Below are positions 30,835-40,006 of a DNA stretch of 44,849 nucleotides, piece by piece. Source of the stretch: Veillonellaceae bacterium (GTDB lineage: Bacteria > Bacillota > Negativicutes > Veillonellales > Negativicoccaceae); NCBI GenBank assembly GCA_022771805.1, contig JALELM010000015.1:1-44849 (forward strand). Reading direction: 5' to 3'. The notes beneath the pieces were generated by a model. It did no database searches, was not told the DNA's origin, and saw nothing but the letters and a program-made list of their open reading frames with translations. Both the position numbers and the translations under genes were made by a program. Numbering within the stretch: the stretch's first letter is position 1; each line of letters begins with the position of its first letter.

Positions 30835-32739
30835 CTAAAAAATATTGTCTTTATATTCAACGTAGCGATTCTCGAGTTCGATGAGTCGCTGCTGCATTTC
30901 CACTTGCAATGCCGATGCCGTATCGTAATCTTCCGCATTCAGCGCCTGACGAATTCGTGTAAACAGACACATTCGTTCTGCCGAATCTTTAGCGAGATAG
31001 AGCCGTTCCGCCTGAATCGCCTGCCAGCGTTCTTCGTCCAAGATATCGGCCGCCGGCAGCTCACGGTACGAGCGAATTTTCTTCAGCCCTTCATTGATAA
31101 TGCGGTTGTACAATTCCAATTTCCACCGGTTGATTACGCCTGCCAGGAAGGAATCCATCAAGCGCAGCGAAAAGGCCTCGCCCGCCGCCAGACATTTCTG
31201 TTTTTCCGTATTCTGCCGCAGCAGGCTGATATTTTCCCACACCGTTGCCGGCGGCTTGCCGAAATGATGATCCCGCTCGGCGGCGGTAAACTTCACAAAC
31301 ACATCTTCTTCACTGCGATAGGCACGTTCCGTTTCCAGATAGTCCGCCGGTTCGCCCGGCTCCTTGGAAAGCTCCGCCAAAAGCTCCGCCCCCGTTTTCC
31401 CGCTTTCCAGCGCGTAACGGATTCCGTCCAGCGCGGCGAGATAGGAAAGCGCCAAGCACGTATACGTATTCGTATACGGATTCGGCGAGCGCAGCTCAAA
31501 GCGGGTTGCCAACGGGTTCTTCAAATCCCGAATCAAACCGATCAAAATGCTGCGGTTTCGCGACGGAAAGTCCGGCGCCCGCCCCAATGACGTCACGACA
31601 CAGACCGGCGCTTCAAAGCCCGGTTTCAAGCGATTCAGCGCATCGGTCGTCGCACTGATGAACGGATTCATGGCTTCGTAATTCTTCAACATCCCCATCA
31701 AAGCGCCGTAACCGATGACGCTCAGAAAATCTTCCGTCAGTACCTGCGGTGAAAACAAATTGACGAATTTACCGGATTTCAGTTTCGCCCCGAGGCCGAC
31801 ATGGGTATGCTTGCCGCTGCCGGCGACACCGCTGATCGGTTTCGCCTTGAAAGTTACCTCCAAGCCGTACTTGCGGAACACCTCCCGAATCAGAATGCGG
31901 GCTTCCAATTCGTTGTCTGCCGTTTGCAACGGATTGGCAGAATATTTCCAGTCGATTTCCAACTGTTCCAGGATGTTGACCAAGCGGCCGTTATCGTCGA
32001 TGCGCGGCTTGACCCCGCCGACTTCCTTATGCCCCATTTCCGGTTTGAGTCCCAGCTTTTGCAACAGCTCGATGGACTCTTCCATGGCGGTACGCACTGC
32101 GCCATGAGTCCGTTGCCAGTACTGCTCCTGCATCCGCTGCGAAACGGACAGTACCCGGCTGTCAATTTCCTGACTCGGCGTTTTTACCCAAAACTCCAGC
32201 TCGGTCGCCGTGGTAAATACCAGTTCGTCGACAGGATCGTCCGCCAAATATTCCATTCCCGGTACACGATGCTCCTGCAGCAGGCGCGCAATCTCTTTTT
32301 CGACATAACGGATACTGCGTTTCAGGATAGAGCGCGAGTCGACCATCTCGTTGTTATGAATCAGAAAAGCCGGAATGCGTAACGTACCGGTCGGTTTGCC
32401 CGTCTGCGGATCGAGATTGTCGTAATTGTAATCCACTACCCAGTTGACATCCGGATCGGCGATCATGTCGATTCGCGCATTGTTCAGCGTGGCGATATTC
32501 GTCAGAACGACCGAAGATCCGTCCGTCTGTACCGCATCGCCGGAGAAAAAGTCATTGTAGTCTTTGAAAAAAATCTCCATCGGAATGCGCTCATCCGTAT
32601 CGTTTCCCGCCATATCGATGCCGACCAGCGAGACATACTTGATTTCCGGATACTGCGCCAACAAGGAAAGGATGCCTTCTTTACCGTACTTGCCCGCAGG
32701 AATGACGTAGAGTAACTCATCCTCGCGCATCGTGTTCAT
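30835..32739 (-). CDS. Large glutamine synthetase-family protein
   Basis: 634-residue enzyme of the glutamine synthetase superfamily, expected to assimilate ammonium onto glutamate. The N-terminal part has the beta-grasp-like segment with D-G-S-S-V and D-M-I-A-D-P-D. Catalytic motifs follow: T-E-L-E-F near 175, the Glu-rich Q-L-E-I-D-W and the N-E-L-E-A-R segment, G-S-G-K-H-T-H-V-G, N-P-F-I-S-A-T-T-D-A-L-N-R-L-K-P-G-F-E-A-P-V, and T-R-F-E-L-R-S-P-N-P-Y. The last 150-200 residues are an extra mostly helical, charged region absent from 440-residue GlnA proteins. It differs from the roughly 700-residue type III enzymes as I know them. AGGGGG precedes ATG 32739. Confidence 0.85.
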   Translation of the reverse strand: MNTMREDELLYVIPAGKYGKEGILSLLAQYPEIKYVSLVGIDMAGNDTDERIPMEIFFKDYNDFFSGDAVQTDGSSVVLTNIATLNNARIDMIADPDVNWVVDYNYDNLDPQTGKPTGTLRIPAFLIHNNEMVDSRSILKRSIRYVEKEIARLLQEHRVPGMEYLADDPVDELVFTTATELEFWVKTPSQEIDSRVLSVSQRMQEQYWQRTHGAVRTAMEESIELLQKLGLKPEMGHKEVGGVKPRIDDNGRLVNILEQLEIDWKYSANPLQTADNELEARILIREVFRKYGLEVTFKAKPISGVAGSGKHTHVGLGAKLKSGKFVNLFSPQVLTEDFLSVIGYGALMGMLKNYEAMNPFISATTDALNRLKPGFEAPVCVVTSLGRAPDFPSRNRSILIGLIRDLKNPLATRFELRSPNPYTNTYTCLALSYLAALDGIRYALESGKTGAELLAELSKEPGEPADYLETERAYRSEEDVFVKFTAAERDHHFGKPPATVWENISLLRQNTEKQKCLAAGEAFSLRLMDSFLAGVINRWKLELYNRIINEGLKKIRSYRELPAADILDEERWQAIQAERLYLAKDSAERMCLFTRIRQALNAEDYDTASALQVEMQQRLIELENRYVEYKDNIF

Positions 32740-32753
32740 GTTGTTTCCCCCTT

Positions 32754-32793
32754 AAACAAAAGACCTCCTCCCGCCGCAGCGAGAGCGAGGTCT
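32754..32793 (-). terminator. Terminator or attenuator hairpin between yqeY and glutamine synthetase
   Basis: AGACCTC (32761-32767 in the plus reading) pairs with GAGGTCT (32787-32793), with a GC-rich interior, and the minus strand continues TTTTGTTT. The ribosome site of the glutamine synthetase gene begins within about ten bases of this T-run. A small alternative stem, GGTC...GACC, would use part of the 5' arm. Confidence 0.65.
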
Positions 32794-32807
32794 CCATTGA
32801 CCGAATA

Positions 32808-33260
32808 TTACTTTTGTGCGACCAGCTCGCGTACGATCCGGTTCACCATCGATCCGTCGGCACGACCTTTCAGCTGTGCCATGGCGGTTTTCATTACCGC
32901 GCCGAAATTGACTTCGGCAGCAGTCATGCCCGCAATAATAGCCTGTACGGCTTCCCGTACCTCTTCTTCGGAAAGCGAAGCCGGCAAATACTTGGCCAAT
33001 ACCGCCATTTCCGCCTTCGTTTGTTCGATCAAGTCGTTGCGATCCGACTTCTCGAACTCCGTCAAAGAGTCCTTCCGGAGCTTCATTTCTTTCGCAAGTA
33101 TGGCAATCACATCGTCGTCCGTCAACGGTTCCGGAGAATCGATTTCTTTGTTCTTAATCGCCGCCCGCACCATCCGAATGACGGAAAGCTCCAGCTTGCC
33201 TTCTTCTTTCGCTTTCATGGCTGCTTTCATGTCCTGTTGCAGCCGTTCCTGAATTGTCAT
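32808..33260 (-). CDS. yqeY: GatB/YqeY domain protein
   Basis: 150-residue helical protein of the YqeY family, related to the C-terminal tRNA-binding domain of GatB amidotransferase subunits. Typical features are L-x-x-D-M-K-A-A-M-K-A-K near the start, the central Y-L-P-x-x-L-S-E-E-E and the C-terminal G-x-V-M-K-x-A-M-A-Q-L-K-G-R-A-D-G. A direct role in tRNA amidation is unproven. Its place 15 bases after rpsU is widely conserved in Bacillota. Confidence 0.94.
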   Translation of the reverse strand: MTIQERLQQDMKAAMKAKEEGKLELSVIRMVRAAIKNKEIDSPEPLTDDDVIAILAKEMKLRKDSLTEFEKSDRNDLIEQTKAEMAVLAKYLPASLSEEEVREAVQAIIAGMTAAEVNFGAVMKTAMAQLKGRADGSMVNRIVRELVAQK

Positions 33261-33275
33261 CTGGTTTCACCCGAT

Positions 33276-33452
33276 TTATTTGAACTTGCGTTTGCGCGCC
33301 GCCTCCGCTTTTTTCTTGCGGCGAACGCTCGGCTTTTCGTAATGTTCGCGTTTTCTTACTTCCGAAAGAACCCCGGCTTTTTGGCAGGAACGTTTAAATC
33401 TGCGCAGAGCATTGTCCAACGACTCGCCCTTTTTGACTTTTACTTCAGACAT
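33276..33452 (-). CDS. rpsU: Small ribosomal subunit protein bS21
   Basis: 58-residue, very basic ribosomal protein with the signature [12 protein letters not shown] near the start and a Lys/Arg-rich tail. The ATG at 33452 has GGAGGGAGGG upstream, an unusually strong site befitting a ribosomal protein; six earlier codons in frame are not coding. A fully consensus promoter lies 51 bases ahead. Confidence 0.98.
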   Translation of the reverse strand: MSEVKVKKGESLDNALRRFKRSCQKAGVLSEVRKREHYEKPSVRRKKKAEAARKRKFK

Positions 33453-33503
33453 CGATATCCCTCCCTCCAAATAGTCTTATGGGGTGCATTTGCACTAACT
33501 AAA

Positions 33504-33532
33504 ATTATAGACACAAAATGCCCGTTTGTCAA
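33504..33532 (-). promoter_or_regulatory. Consensus sigma-70-type promoter for rpsU-yqeY
   Basis: On the minus strand a perfect TTGACA (33527-33532) is separated by exactly 17 bases from a perfect TATAAT (33504-33509). The -35 box includes the stop codon of the HIT gene. This is the best promoter match in the window. Confidence 0.85.
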
Positions 33533-33879
33533 TCGTGAAACGGCGGCCAACCGAGTGCTTTACCGCCGATAATATGTGCGTGAAAATGCGGCACCGTCTG
33601 CCCGCCGTCCGCACCGGTATTGACGACAAGACGGTAGCCCCCCTCTTCGATACCGAGTTGACGGGTAATCGTCCGAATCGCCGCAAAAAATCCCGGCATC
33701 TCCGCCGCTTCTTCGGCATCGGTCATGGCGGCAATGCTTGCAATATGCGTCTTGGGAATCAATAACACATGCACCGGCGCCGTCGGTGCGACATCATGAA
33801 ATGCGAAAAAACGGTCATCTTCATACACTTTTTGAGCGGGAATTTCGCCCGCTGCGATTTGACAAAAGATGCAATTCAT
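33529..33879 (-). CDS. HIT family nucleotide-binding protein
   Basis: 116-residue histidine-triad hydrolase or transferase of the HinT type, acting on nucleoside phosphoramidates. C-I-F-C near the start is common in this group, and the triad appears as P-H-F-H-A-H-I-I-G-G at 98-107. The ATG at 33879 overlaps the mtaB stop (ATGA) and has GGAGGAG; a longer frame to 33993 lies inside mtaB and is rejected. Confidence 0.95.
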   Translation of the reverse strand: MNCIFCQIAAGEIPAQKVYEDDRFFAFHDVAPTAPVHVLLIPKTHIASIAAMTDAEEAAEMPGFFAAIRTITRQLGIEEGGYRLVVNTGADGGQTVPHFHAHIIGGKALGWPPFHD

Positions 33880-35192
33880 ACCTGCTCCTCCTCTACATAT
33901 GTTCCCTGCAATACTCCGTCGACCGCCGCCGTGATCCGTACCGGCCACAAAGCGCCGGTATGCGGCACGCCGCCCCGGATCAGAACACGGCAATAATGTT
34001 CCGTGAGTCCCTCGTACAAGCCGTCCTCCCGCTGCCGTTCGGTCAGCACCGCCAGGGTGCGGCCGACAAAACGCTCCCGATATTGCTGCCCCGTTTCGGC
34101 GGCGACGGCTTCCGCCGCATGCACCCGTGCTTTCTTTACCGCCTCGGGTACCTGTTCGGGGAAAGACGCCGCCGGCGTACCGACCCGAGGGGAATACGGA
34201 AACACATGGACAGCCGCAAAACCGAACTCGCGCAAAGTCGCCAGCGTTTCGGCAAACATCTCCTCCGTTTCACCGGGAAAACCGACAATGAGATCCGTAG
34301 TAATCGCTACATCCGGCACTTGCCGACGAATATCGCGAAGTAAACGGCAATAGGCGTCCAGCCGATAATGCCGGCGCATCCGTTGCAACACGGCATCCGA
34401 GCCGGATTGCAAGGGAAGGTGCAAGTGCATGCACAGCCGTTCCTCTGCCGCGAGCATCGCAATCAATTCCGCCGACAATTCCACCGACTCGATCGAGCCG
34501 AGCCGGATACGCGGAATGGTCGTCGTCGCCAGCAAGTGACGGACGATACCCGTCAAATCAATCCCCTCGCCCAAGTCTTTGCCGTAATTCCCCAGATGAA
34601 TGCCGGTCAATACGATTTCCTTGTAGCCGTGCGCCGCCAAGTAATTCGCTTCCCGATAAATTTCCTCCGGTCGGCGCGATTTCAGTCTTCCGCGGGTATA
34701 CGGAATAATACAGAAGGTACAGTAATTATCGCAACCTTCCTGGATTTTCACATACGCCCGGGTGTGCTCAAGAGCTTCGCCGTACAAGTTCAGATCTTCA
34801 AAATCACGCACGCCGAGGATATCCCGAACCTTACTTTGTGCGCCGCTACCCGGCTGATAGCTTTCCACGAAGTCGACAATATGCCGACGATCCTGTGTTC
34901 CGATAATCAGATTGACGCCTTCAATGCCCGCGATTTCCTCCGGATTGAGCTGGGCATAGCAACCGGCCACGACGATCAGCGTTTCCGGATTGAGACGCTT
35001 CGCTCGCCGAATGGCTTGGCGCGACTTGCGTTCACCGATATGCGTCACCGAACAGGTGTTGATAACGCATACGTCCGCCCGTTCCGTCGTCTCGACCGGA
35101 CGATAGCCGCGTGCGAGAAATAAACCGCGCATGGCATCCGTGTCATACTGATTTACCTTGCAGCCCAAGGTCAAAAAAGATACTGTTTTCAA
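33876..35192 (-). CDS. mtaB: tRNA (N6-threonylcarbamoyladenosine(37)-C2)-methylthiotransferase MtaB
   Basis: Radical SAM enzyme turning t6A37 into ms2t6A37 in ANN-reading tRNAs. The 438-residue protein has three N-terminal cluster cysteines (L-G-C-K-V-N-Q-Y, I-N-T-C-S-V, V-A-G-C-Y-A), the radical SAM C-D-N-Y-C-T-F-C and a C-terminal TRAM domain. TTG 35192 is chosen as start. AAAGGA lies seven bases before it, the protein then begins K-T-V-S-F-L-T-L-G-C-K, and a promoter lies downstream of the alternative TTG at 35249. Confidence 0.95.
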   Translation of the reverse strand: MKTVSFLTLGCKVNQYDTDAMRGLFLARGYRPVETTERADVCVINTCSVTHIGERKSRQAIRRAKRLNPETLIVVAGCYAQLNPEEIAGIEGVNLIIGTQDRRHIVDFVESYQPGSGAQSKVRDILGVRDFEDLNLYGEALEHTRAYVKIQEGCDNYCTFCIIPYTRGRLKSRRPEEIYREANYLAAHGYKEIVLTGIHLGNYGKDLGEGIDLTGIVRHLLATTTIPRIRLGSIESVELSAELIAMLAAEERLCMHLHLPLQSGSDAVLQRMRRHYRLDAYCRLLRDIRRQVPDVAITTDLIVGFPGETEEMFAETLATLREFGFAAVHVFPYSPRVGTPAASFPEQVPEAVKKARVHAAEAVAAETGQQYRERFVGRTLAVLTERQREDGLYEGLTEHYCRVLIRGGVPHTGALWPVRITAAVDGVLQGTYVEEEQV

Positions 35193-35220
35193 GCCTTGTT
35201 CCTTTCTTTGCGTTTCTTTT

Positions 35221-35249
35221 ATTGTAATGGTTTTGCTTTGCTCGCGCAA
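35221..35249 (-). promoter_or_regulatory. Promoter for mtaB-HIT
   Basis: TTGCGC (35244-35249), a 17-base spacer and TACAAT (35221-35226) on the minus strand, just after the dnaJ terminator. It places transcription start inside any longer mtaB reading frame, supporting the internal TTG start. Confidence 0.6.
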
Positions 35250-35260
35250 CCGGTCGCTAA

Positions 35261-35289
35261 GAAAAACCGAGTCCCGAAGGACCCGGTTT
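35261..35289 (-). terminator. Terminator after dnaJ
   Basis: An 11-pair stem with a TTCG tetraloop and five T after it on the minus strand. The stem begins within the dnaJ stop codon. Confidence 0.9.
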
Positions 35290-36431
35290 CAGCCTTTGAG
35301 ACTGTCTTTGATTTTATCCAGCAAGGAAGGTTCTTCCTTGTTAACCGTCTTGTCGCCGGTCAGTTTGCCGTATTCAGCCAGCACTTTGCGCTCTTCGTTG
35401 GAAAGGCTTTTCGGCACGGCGATTTGTACCGTGACATGCAGATCCCCTTTCGCTTCGCGATGCAAGACCGGCATCCCCTGCCCGCGCAGGCGAAATACCT
35501 TGCCGCCCTGTGTGCCGTGCGGAATATCCAGTTCGATTTTTCCGTACAGTGTTTCCAGTTCCAGTTTGCCGCCCATCGCAGCCGTCGGGAACGAGATGTA
35601 TTCGCGGCAATACAGATCCGCGCCGCGGCGCTCATACCGATTGTGCGGCCGTACGTACAGATAGACATAGAGGTCGCCCGCACCGCCGCCACGCTCGCCG
35701 AGGCCGCCCTCACCGCTCAAGCGGATACGCGAATTCGTATCCACACCGGCGGGAATTTGGACTTGGAGCTTCCGACGCTTGCGGACACTGCCTTGGCCAC
35801 GACATTCCGTACAGGGCGTTTCGATGGTACGACCCGCACCGCCGCATACGGAGCAAACCGTCGAGCTCATCATCCGACCGAACGGCGTGTTCCGGATACT
35901 CTGCTCCTGCCCCGTGCCGCCGCAGCGATCGCAAACATGCACCTGCGTGCCGGGCTCGGCGCCGTTGCCGTGGCAGCGGGGACATTCTTCATCTTTGACA
36001 ACGCTGAATTCTTTGGCCGCGCCGAACGCCGCTTCTTCCAGACTGATATCCAGATCGTAGCGCAGATCCGAGCCGCGTACCGGTCCGGTATTTCGCTGCG
36101 CACCGCCGCCGAAAAAGTTTTCAAAGATATCGCCGAAACCGCCGAAGCCGCCGGCAAAGCCGTTAAATCCGCCGGCGCCGCCGAAACCGCCCTGCCCCGC
36201 CTGTTTGTACGCATCATGACCGAACTGATCGTATTGCGCGCGTTTTTGGGCATCCGACAAGGTTTCATAAGCTTCCGTCACTTCTTTGAACTTGGCTTCC
36301 GCTGCTTCCGGACTGTCTTTGTTCATGTCCGGATGGTACTTGCGTGCCAATTTTCGATATGCTTTTTTGATTTCGGCTTCGTCGGCCGTCTTGCTTACGC
36401 CCAACAAGTCGTAATAATTCTTGTCACTCAC
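35289..36431 (-). CDS. dnaJ: Chaperone DnaJ
   Basis: Hsp40 co-chaperone stimulating DnaK ATPase. The 380-residue protein has the J domain with H-P-D near 33, a Gly/Phe-rich linker (about 75-125), four zinc-binding CxxCxGxG-type repeats ([32 protein letters not shown]) and C-terminal substrate-binding domains. It starts 17 bases after dnaK and ends the heat-shock operon. Confidence 0.98.
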   Translation of the reverse strand: MSDKNYYDLLGVSKTADEAEIKKAYRKLARKYHPDMNKDSPEAAEAKFKEVTEAYETLSDAQKRAQYDQFGHDAYKQAGQGGFGGAGGFNGFAGGFGGFGDIFENFFGGGAQRNTGPVRGSDLRYDLDISLEEAAFGAAKEFSVVKDEECPRCHGNGAEPGTQVHVCDRCGGTGQEQSIRNTPFGRMMSSTVCSVCGGAGRTIETPCTECRGQGSVRKRRKLQVQIPAGVDTNSRIRLSGEGGLGERGGGAGDLYVYLYVRPHNRYERRGADLYCREYISFPTAAMGGKLELETLYGKIELDIPHGTQGGKVFRLRGQGMPVLHREAKGDLHVTVQIAVPKSLSNEERKVLAEYGKLTGDKTVNKEEPSLLDKIKDSLKG

Positions 36432-36448
36432 CTGAAGTGCCCCTGTCT

Positions 36449-38299
36449 TTATTTGTCGTCGTCCATAACCTTGTAGTCGCCGTCGACCACATCATCCTGC
36501 TGTGCACCGTCCGTATTCTGCGCATCCTGTGCGCCTTGTGTACCTTGTGCGCCCTGTGCGGCCTGTGCGGCCTCATACATCTTGCTCGTCATTTCATGCA
36601 GCGGTTTGCTCAACGCTTCCGCTTTTGCCTGAATTGCCTCCGTATCCGTCCCGGCAAGAGCCGTCCGCAAGTCGGTCAGCGCCTGTTCGACTTGGCTCTT
36701 CAGAGTCGCATCCGCCTGTTCGCCGAGATCTTTCAGTGTTTTTTCCGCCTGATAGGCCAGCGAATCGGCATTGTTGCGAATTTCAACTTCTTTCTTCTTC
36801 TGTTCATCGGCCGCCGCATTGGCTTGCGCTTCCTGCACCATGCGTTCGATTTCCGCGTCGGACAGACCCCCGGAAGAAGTAATCGTGATCTTCTGTTCCT
36901 TGCCGGTGCCCAAATCCTTCGCCGAAACATGCACGATACCGTTCGCATCGATGTCGAAGGTGACCTGAATCTGCGGGACGCCGCGCGGTGCCGGCGGAAT
37001 ACCGCTCAGCTCAAAGCGACCGAGGGTTTTGTTATCCGCAGCCATATTGCGTTCGCCCTGCAGGACATGAATATCGACGGAAGGCTGGTTGTCCGCCGCC
37101 GTGGAGAACACCTGGCTCTTCGAAGTCGGAATCGTCGTATTGCGGTCGATGATTTTCGTGAATACGCCGCCCAATGTTTCAATCCCGAGAGACAGCGGCG
37201 TAACGTCCAGCAACAGAACGTCTTTGACATCCCCGACGAGCACCCCGGCCTGAATCGCCGCGCCGATTGCGACGGACTCGTCCGGATTGATCCCCTTGCT
37301 CGGCTCTTTGCCGAGCACCTTGCGAATCGCTTCCTGCACCGCCGGAATACGGCTGGAACCGCCGACCAAGAGAACCTTGTCGATCTTGTCCGCGGGAATG
37401 CCCGAATCCGCAATCGCCTTGCGGGTCGGTTCAATGGTGGCCTGTACCAGATCCGCTGTCAAATCGTCGAATTTGGCACGTGTCAGCGTCAAATCCAAGT
37501 GGGCAGGTTGGCCGTTGGCGTCCATGGAAATAAAGGGCAAATTCAAATTGGTCGAAAGTACGCCGGAAAGTTCGATTTTCGCTTTTTCCGCCGCCTCTTT
37601 CAGGCGCTGCATGGCCATTTTGTCTTTGCTGAGATCAATACCGCTTTCCTTCTTAAACTCGGCCAGTGCCCAGTCCATGATCTTTTTATCGAAGTCATCG
37701 CCGCCGAGATGGTTATTCCCCTGCGTCGCCTTGACCTCAAAGACGCCGTCCGCCAGATCCAAAATGGAAACGTCGAATGTGCCGCCGCCCAAGTCATACA
37801 CCAAAATGCTGTGTTCTTCATCTTTATCCAAGCCGTACGCCAAAGCGGCAGCCGTCGGTTCGTTGATGATACGCAACACTTCAAGGCCAGCAATCGCTCC
37901 CGCATCTTTGGTCGCCTGACGCTGGCTGTCGGTGAAATAGGCCGGCACCGTAATGACGGCGCGATTGACCTGTTCTCCCAGGTAGGCTTCCGCATCCTGT
38001 TTCAGCTTCTGCAAAATCATCGCGGAAATTTCCTGCGGCGTATACTCTTTTTCGCCGATGCGAACTCGGTGATCACTCCCCATGTATCTCTTGATCGAGC
38101 TGACCGTTCCGTCCGGATTGGACACGGCTTGCCGTTTCGCCAGCTGCCCGACCAGGCGCTCGCCCGTTTTCGAAAAGCCGACGACCGACGGAGTCAGCCG
38201 CGAGCCTTCCGCACTCGCAATAACGACGGGTTCCCCACCTTCCATTACCGAAACCACCGAGTTGGTAGTTCCCAAGTCAATACCGATTACTCTGGACAT
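36449..38299 (-). CDS. dnaK: Chaperone DnaK (Hsp70)
   Basis: 616-residue Hsp70. The ATPase domain begins G-I-D-L-G-T-T-N-S and has D-L-G-G-G-T-F-D-V; the substrate domain carries the [11 protein letters not shown] linker-proximal block. The C-terminal tail is a low-complexity run of Ala/Gly-x-Gln triplets followed by an acidic end D-D-D-K. It is 12 bases after grpE, in the CIRCE-controlled operon. Confidence 0.99.
   Translation of the reverse strand: MSRVIGIDLGTTNSVVSVMEGGEPVVIASAEGSRLTPSVVGFSKTGERLVGQLAKRQAVSNPDGTVSSIKRYMGSDHRVRIGEKEYTPQEISAMILQKLKQDAEAYLGEQVNRAVITVPAYFTDSQRQATKDAGAIAGLEVLRIINEPTAAALAYGLDKDEEHSILVYDLGGGTFDVSILDLADGVFEVKATQGNNHLGGDDFDKKIMDWALAEFKKESGIDLSKDKMAMQRLKEAAEKAKIELSGVLSTNLNLPFISMDANGQPAHLDLTLTRAKFDDLTADLVQATIEPTRKAIADSGIPADKIDKVLLVGGSSRIPAVQEAIRKVLGKEPSKGINPDESVAIGAAIQAGVLVGDVKDVLLLDVTPLSLGIETLGGVFTKIIDRNTTIPTSKSQVFSTAADNQPSVDIHVLQGERNMAADNKTLGRFELSGIPPAPRGVPQIQVTFDIDANGIVHVSAKDLGTGKEQKITITSSGGLSDAEIERMVQEAQANAAADEQKKKEVEIRNNADSLAYQAEKTLKDLGEQADATLKSQVEQALTDLRTALAGTDTEAIQAKAEALSKPLHEMTSKMYEAAQAAQGAQGTQGAQDAQNTDGAQQDDVVDGDYKVMDDDK
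36518..36571. repeat. Six imperfect 9-base repeats in the dnaK tail
   Basis: Six adjacent 9-base units of the type CTGTGCGGC encode on the minus strand the tripeptides [15 protein letters not shown] and D-A-Q. The last two units on the plus strand are identical. Copy number could vary between strains. Confidence 0.75.
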
Positions 38300-38311
38300 A
38301 CAGTTTCCTCC

Positions 38312-38896
38312 TTATTCTCCCGGATATGCTACGACGACTTCCGCCACACGCAGAACTTTGCCGTCACGATATTGGTAGCCTTTACGAATGACCTGCACGA
38401 TTTCTCCCTCCGGCTTATCCGGTACCGCCAGACGCATTTTCGCATCATGCAGATGGTAATCGAACATCTGTCCCAACGCTTCGATTTCCTGCAGCCCGTA
38501 TTGCTCCAGCAAACCGATGAATTTGGTATGCAGCATTTCAATGCCTTTGTAGAACGGTTCGTCCTTGGCATGCTCATACTGCGTCAGCACATGCTCGTAA
38601 ATATCAATCAAGGGTAATATTTCCAGCAAGATTTCACCCGTGACCCGCTCGCGCTCCGTCCGTAAATGTTCCTGCGAACGTCGCTTCAGATTGTCGTAGT
38701 CGGCGCGCGCACGCGTCAGGGCGTCTTCCCGTTGTGCTTCTTTTTCTTTCGCCTCTTCGGCGGCTGCGAGGAGATCGTTATATGCGCTCTTCAGCTCTTC
38801 ATATTCGGCCTGCCATTCTTCGCTCGTTGTCGGCTCCTGCCGCAACTCTTCGCCGGCAGAGGCCGTCGTCTCCTTCTCTTGCTCATCGTTCCACAT
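38312..38896 (-). CDS. grpE: Nucleotide exchange factor GrpE
   Basis: Exchange factor for DnaK. The 194-residue protein has a charged, disordered N-terminus, a long helix rich in Glu, Lys and Ala (about 40-100), then the four-helix and beta-wing region with R-A-D-Y-D-N-L-K-R-R and a C-terminal V-I-R-K-G-Y-Q-Y-R-D-G-K-V-L-R-V-A-E-V-V-V. ATG 38896 with GAGGTG is preferred over a TTG six codons earlier that overlaps the hrcA stop. Confidence 0.97.
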   Translation of the reverse strand: MWNDEQEKETTASAGEELRQEPTTSEEWQAEYEELKSAYNDLLAAAEEAKEKEAQREDALTRARADYDNLKRRSQEHLRTERERVTGEILLEILPLIDIYEHVLTQYEHAKDEPFYKGIEMLHTKFIGLLEQYGLQEIEALGQMFDYHLHDAKMRLAVPDKPEGEIVQVIRKGYQYRDGKVLRVAEVVVAYPGE

Positions 38897-38910
38897 ACTC
38901 ACACCTCGTT

Positions 38911-39924
38911 TCAACCGCCGCTCAGCAGGACATTCATCCTGGCCTGCATAAATTGCAGCAGCGAAAATATTTTATCATATTCCATCCGTGTCGGCCCGAC
39001 AACCGCTACGGAACCGACCAACTTCCGATCGGCAAAGAATTGTGCCCGCACTACGCTGAAATCGCGCAAGACGGGATTACCCGTTTCCGGTCCGATCCGA
39101 ATGTCGAGCGCCGTTTCGGGACCTGTCGTCAATAATTCCGCCAGACGGTCACTTTCCTCCGTCAAGGCCAGCAATTCCCGAATCCGCTCCGTGTCGTGAA
39201 ATTCCGGCTGCCGAATCAATTCCGCCACACCGCCGGTATATATCTCCCGGCCGCGCCCAGCCGCATCGCGAATCCGTTCGGCCGTTCCCACATAGACTTC
39301 CGGCTCCGCCCAAAGGTCTTCGCGCAAGGCCAGCAGCGCTTCCTGTGTCACTTCCCGCAACGGCCGCCCGTGAAACGCATTATTGATACGTTCGGCAAAC
39401 GAAGCGAGCTCCTCAAAGCGAACACCGCCGGGAATGGGGAAAAGAGAGTTTTCCACCAGACCGTCCTGCGTGACGACGAGCAAAATGGCCTGCTCCCGAT
39501 TCAGCGGCAAAAAGCGAACATAATGAAATACGCCCGCGGCCGCTTCATTCGTAATAGCCAGCGAAAGCGTATGTGTCAGCTTGGACAATACTTTCGCCAA
39601 ATCACTTAAAACAATTTGCGCCCGACCGCGCTGCGTCGCAAACCATTCGCGAATGATTTCCTCTTCCTCCGCGCTCACTGCCCCCGGCTGCATCAGGCTG
39701 TCAACATAAAAGCGATAGCCTTTCCAGGAAGGAATGCGGCCGGCGGAAATATGCGGCTGCTCCAGGTAACCCATCAATTCCAAATCCTGCATTTCATTGC
39801 GGATGGTCGCGGGACTTATGCCCAGCGAATAAATGCGGGCTACCGTACGAGAACCGACCGGCTCCGCCGTAGCGATATAGCTCTGTACAATGGCGCGTAA
39901 AATATGCTGTTTACGTTCTTCCAT
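38911..39924 (-). CDS. hrcA: Heat-inducible transcription repressor HrcA
   Basis: 337-residue repressor of class I heat-shock genes that binds CIRCE. The N-terminal winged helix includes Y-I-A-T-A-E-P-V-G-S-R-T-V and S-P-A-T-I-R-N-E-M-Q-D-L-E; the remainder is the GAF-like dimerisation and effector region. ATG 39924 has AAGGGTGG upstream; a GTG three codons earlier is too close to any site. A perfect CIRCE lies 19 bases before the start, so the operon should be autorepressed. Confidence 0.98.
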   Translation of the reverse strand: MEERKQHILRAIVQSYIATAEPVGSRTVARIYSLGISPATIRNEMQDLELMGYLEQPHISAGRIPSWKGYRFYVDSLMQPGAVSAEEEEIIREWFATQRGRAQIVLSDLAKVLSKLTHTLSLAITNEAAAGVFHYVRFLPLNREQAILLVVTQDGLVENSLFPIPGGVRFEELASFAERINNAFHGRPLREVTQEALLALREDLWAEPEVYVGTAERIRDAAGRGREIYTGGVAELIRQPEFHDTERIRELLALTEESDRLAELLTTGPETALDIRIGPETGNPVLRDFSVVRAQFFADRKLVGSVAVVGPTRMEYDKIFSLLQFMQARMNVLLSGG

Positions 39925-39943
39925 ATATACCACCCTTCCGCTA

Positions 39944-39970
39944 TTAGCACTCCATACAGTCGAGTGCTAA
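39944..39970. promoter_or_regulatory. CIRCE operator
   Basis: TTAGCACTC (39944-39952), nine bases, GAGTGCTAA (39962-39970): a perfect match to the CIRCE consensus in both arms and spacer length. It lies just downstream of the hrcA -10 box, over the expected transcription start. Confidence 0.98.
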
Positions 39971-39977
39971 CGTAATT

Positions 39978-40006
39978 AGATTAGCACGTAAAGGTGAAAA
40001 AGTCAA
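39978..40006 (-). promoter_or_regulatory. hrcA operon promoter
   Basis: TTGACT (40001-40006), 17 bases, TAATCT (39978-39983), with TGC before the -10 giving an extended element. The -35 box lies inside the terminator stem of the preceding hemW transcript. Confidence 0.7.

Noticed and set aside
35193-35249. Longer mtaB start at TTG 35249
   Set aside because: It coincides with the -35 box of the mtaB promoter, so it would not be in the transcript.
36437-38617. A 726-codon open frame on plus opposite dnaK, and similar long frames opposite hom (20730-22094), cbiB (15162-16196) and dnaJ (35196-36476)
   Set aside because: They are antisense frames kept open by the codon bias of the real genes. 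Their products have no recognisable domains and no ribosome sites at their starts.
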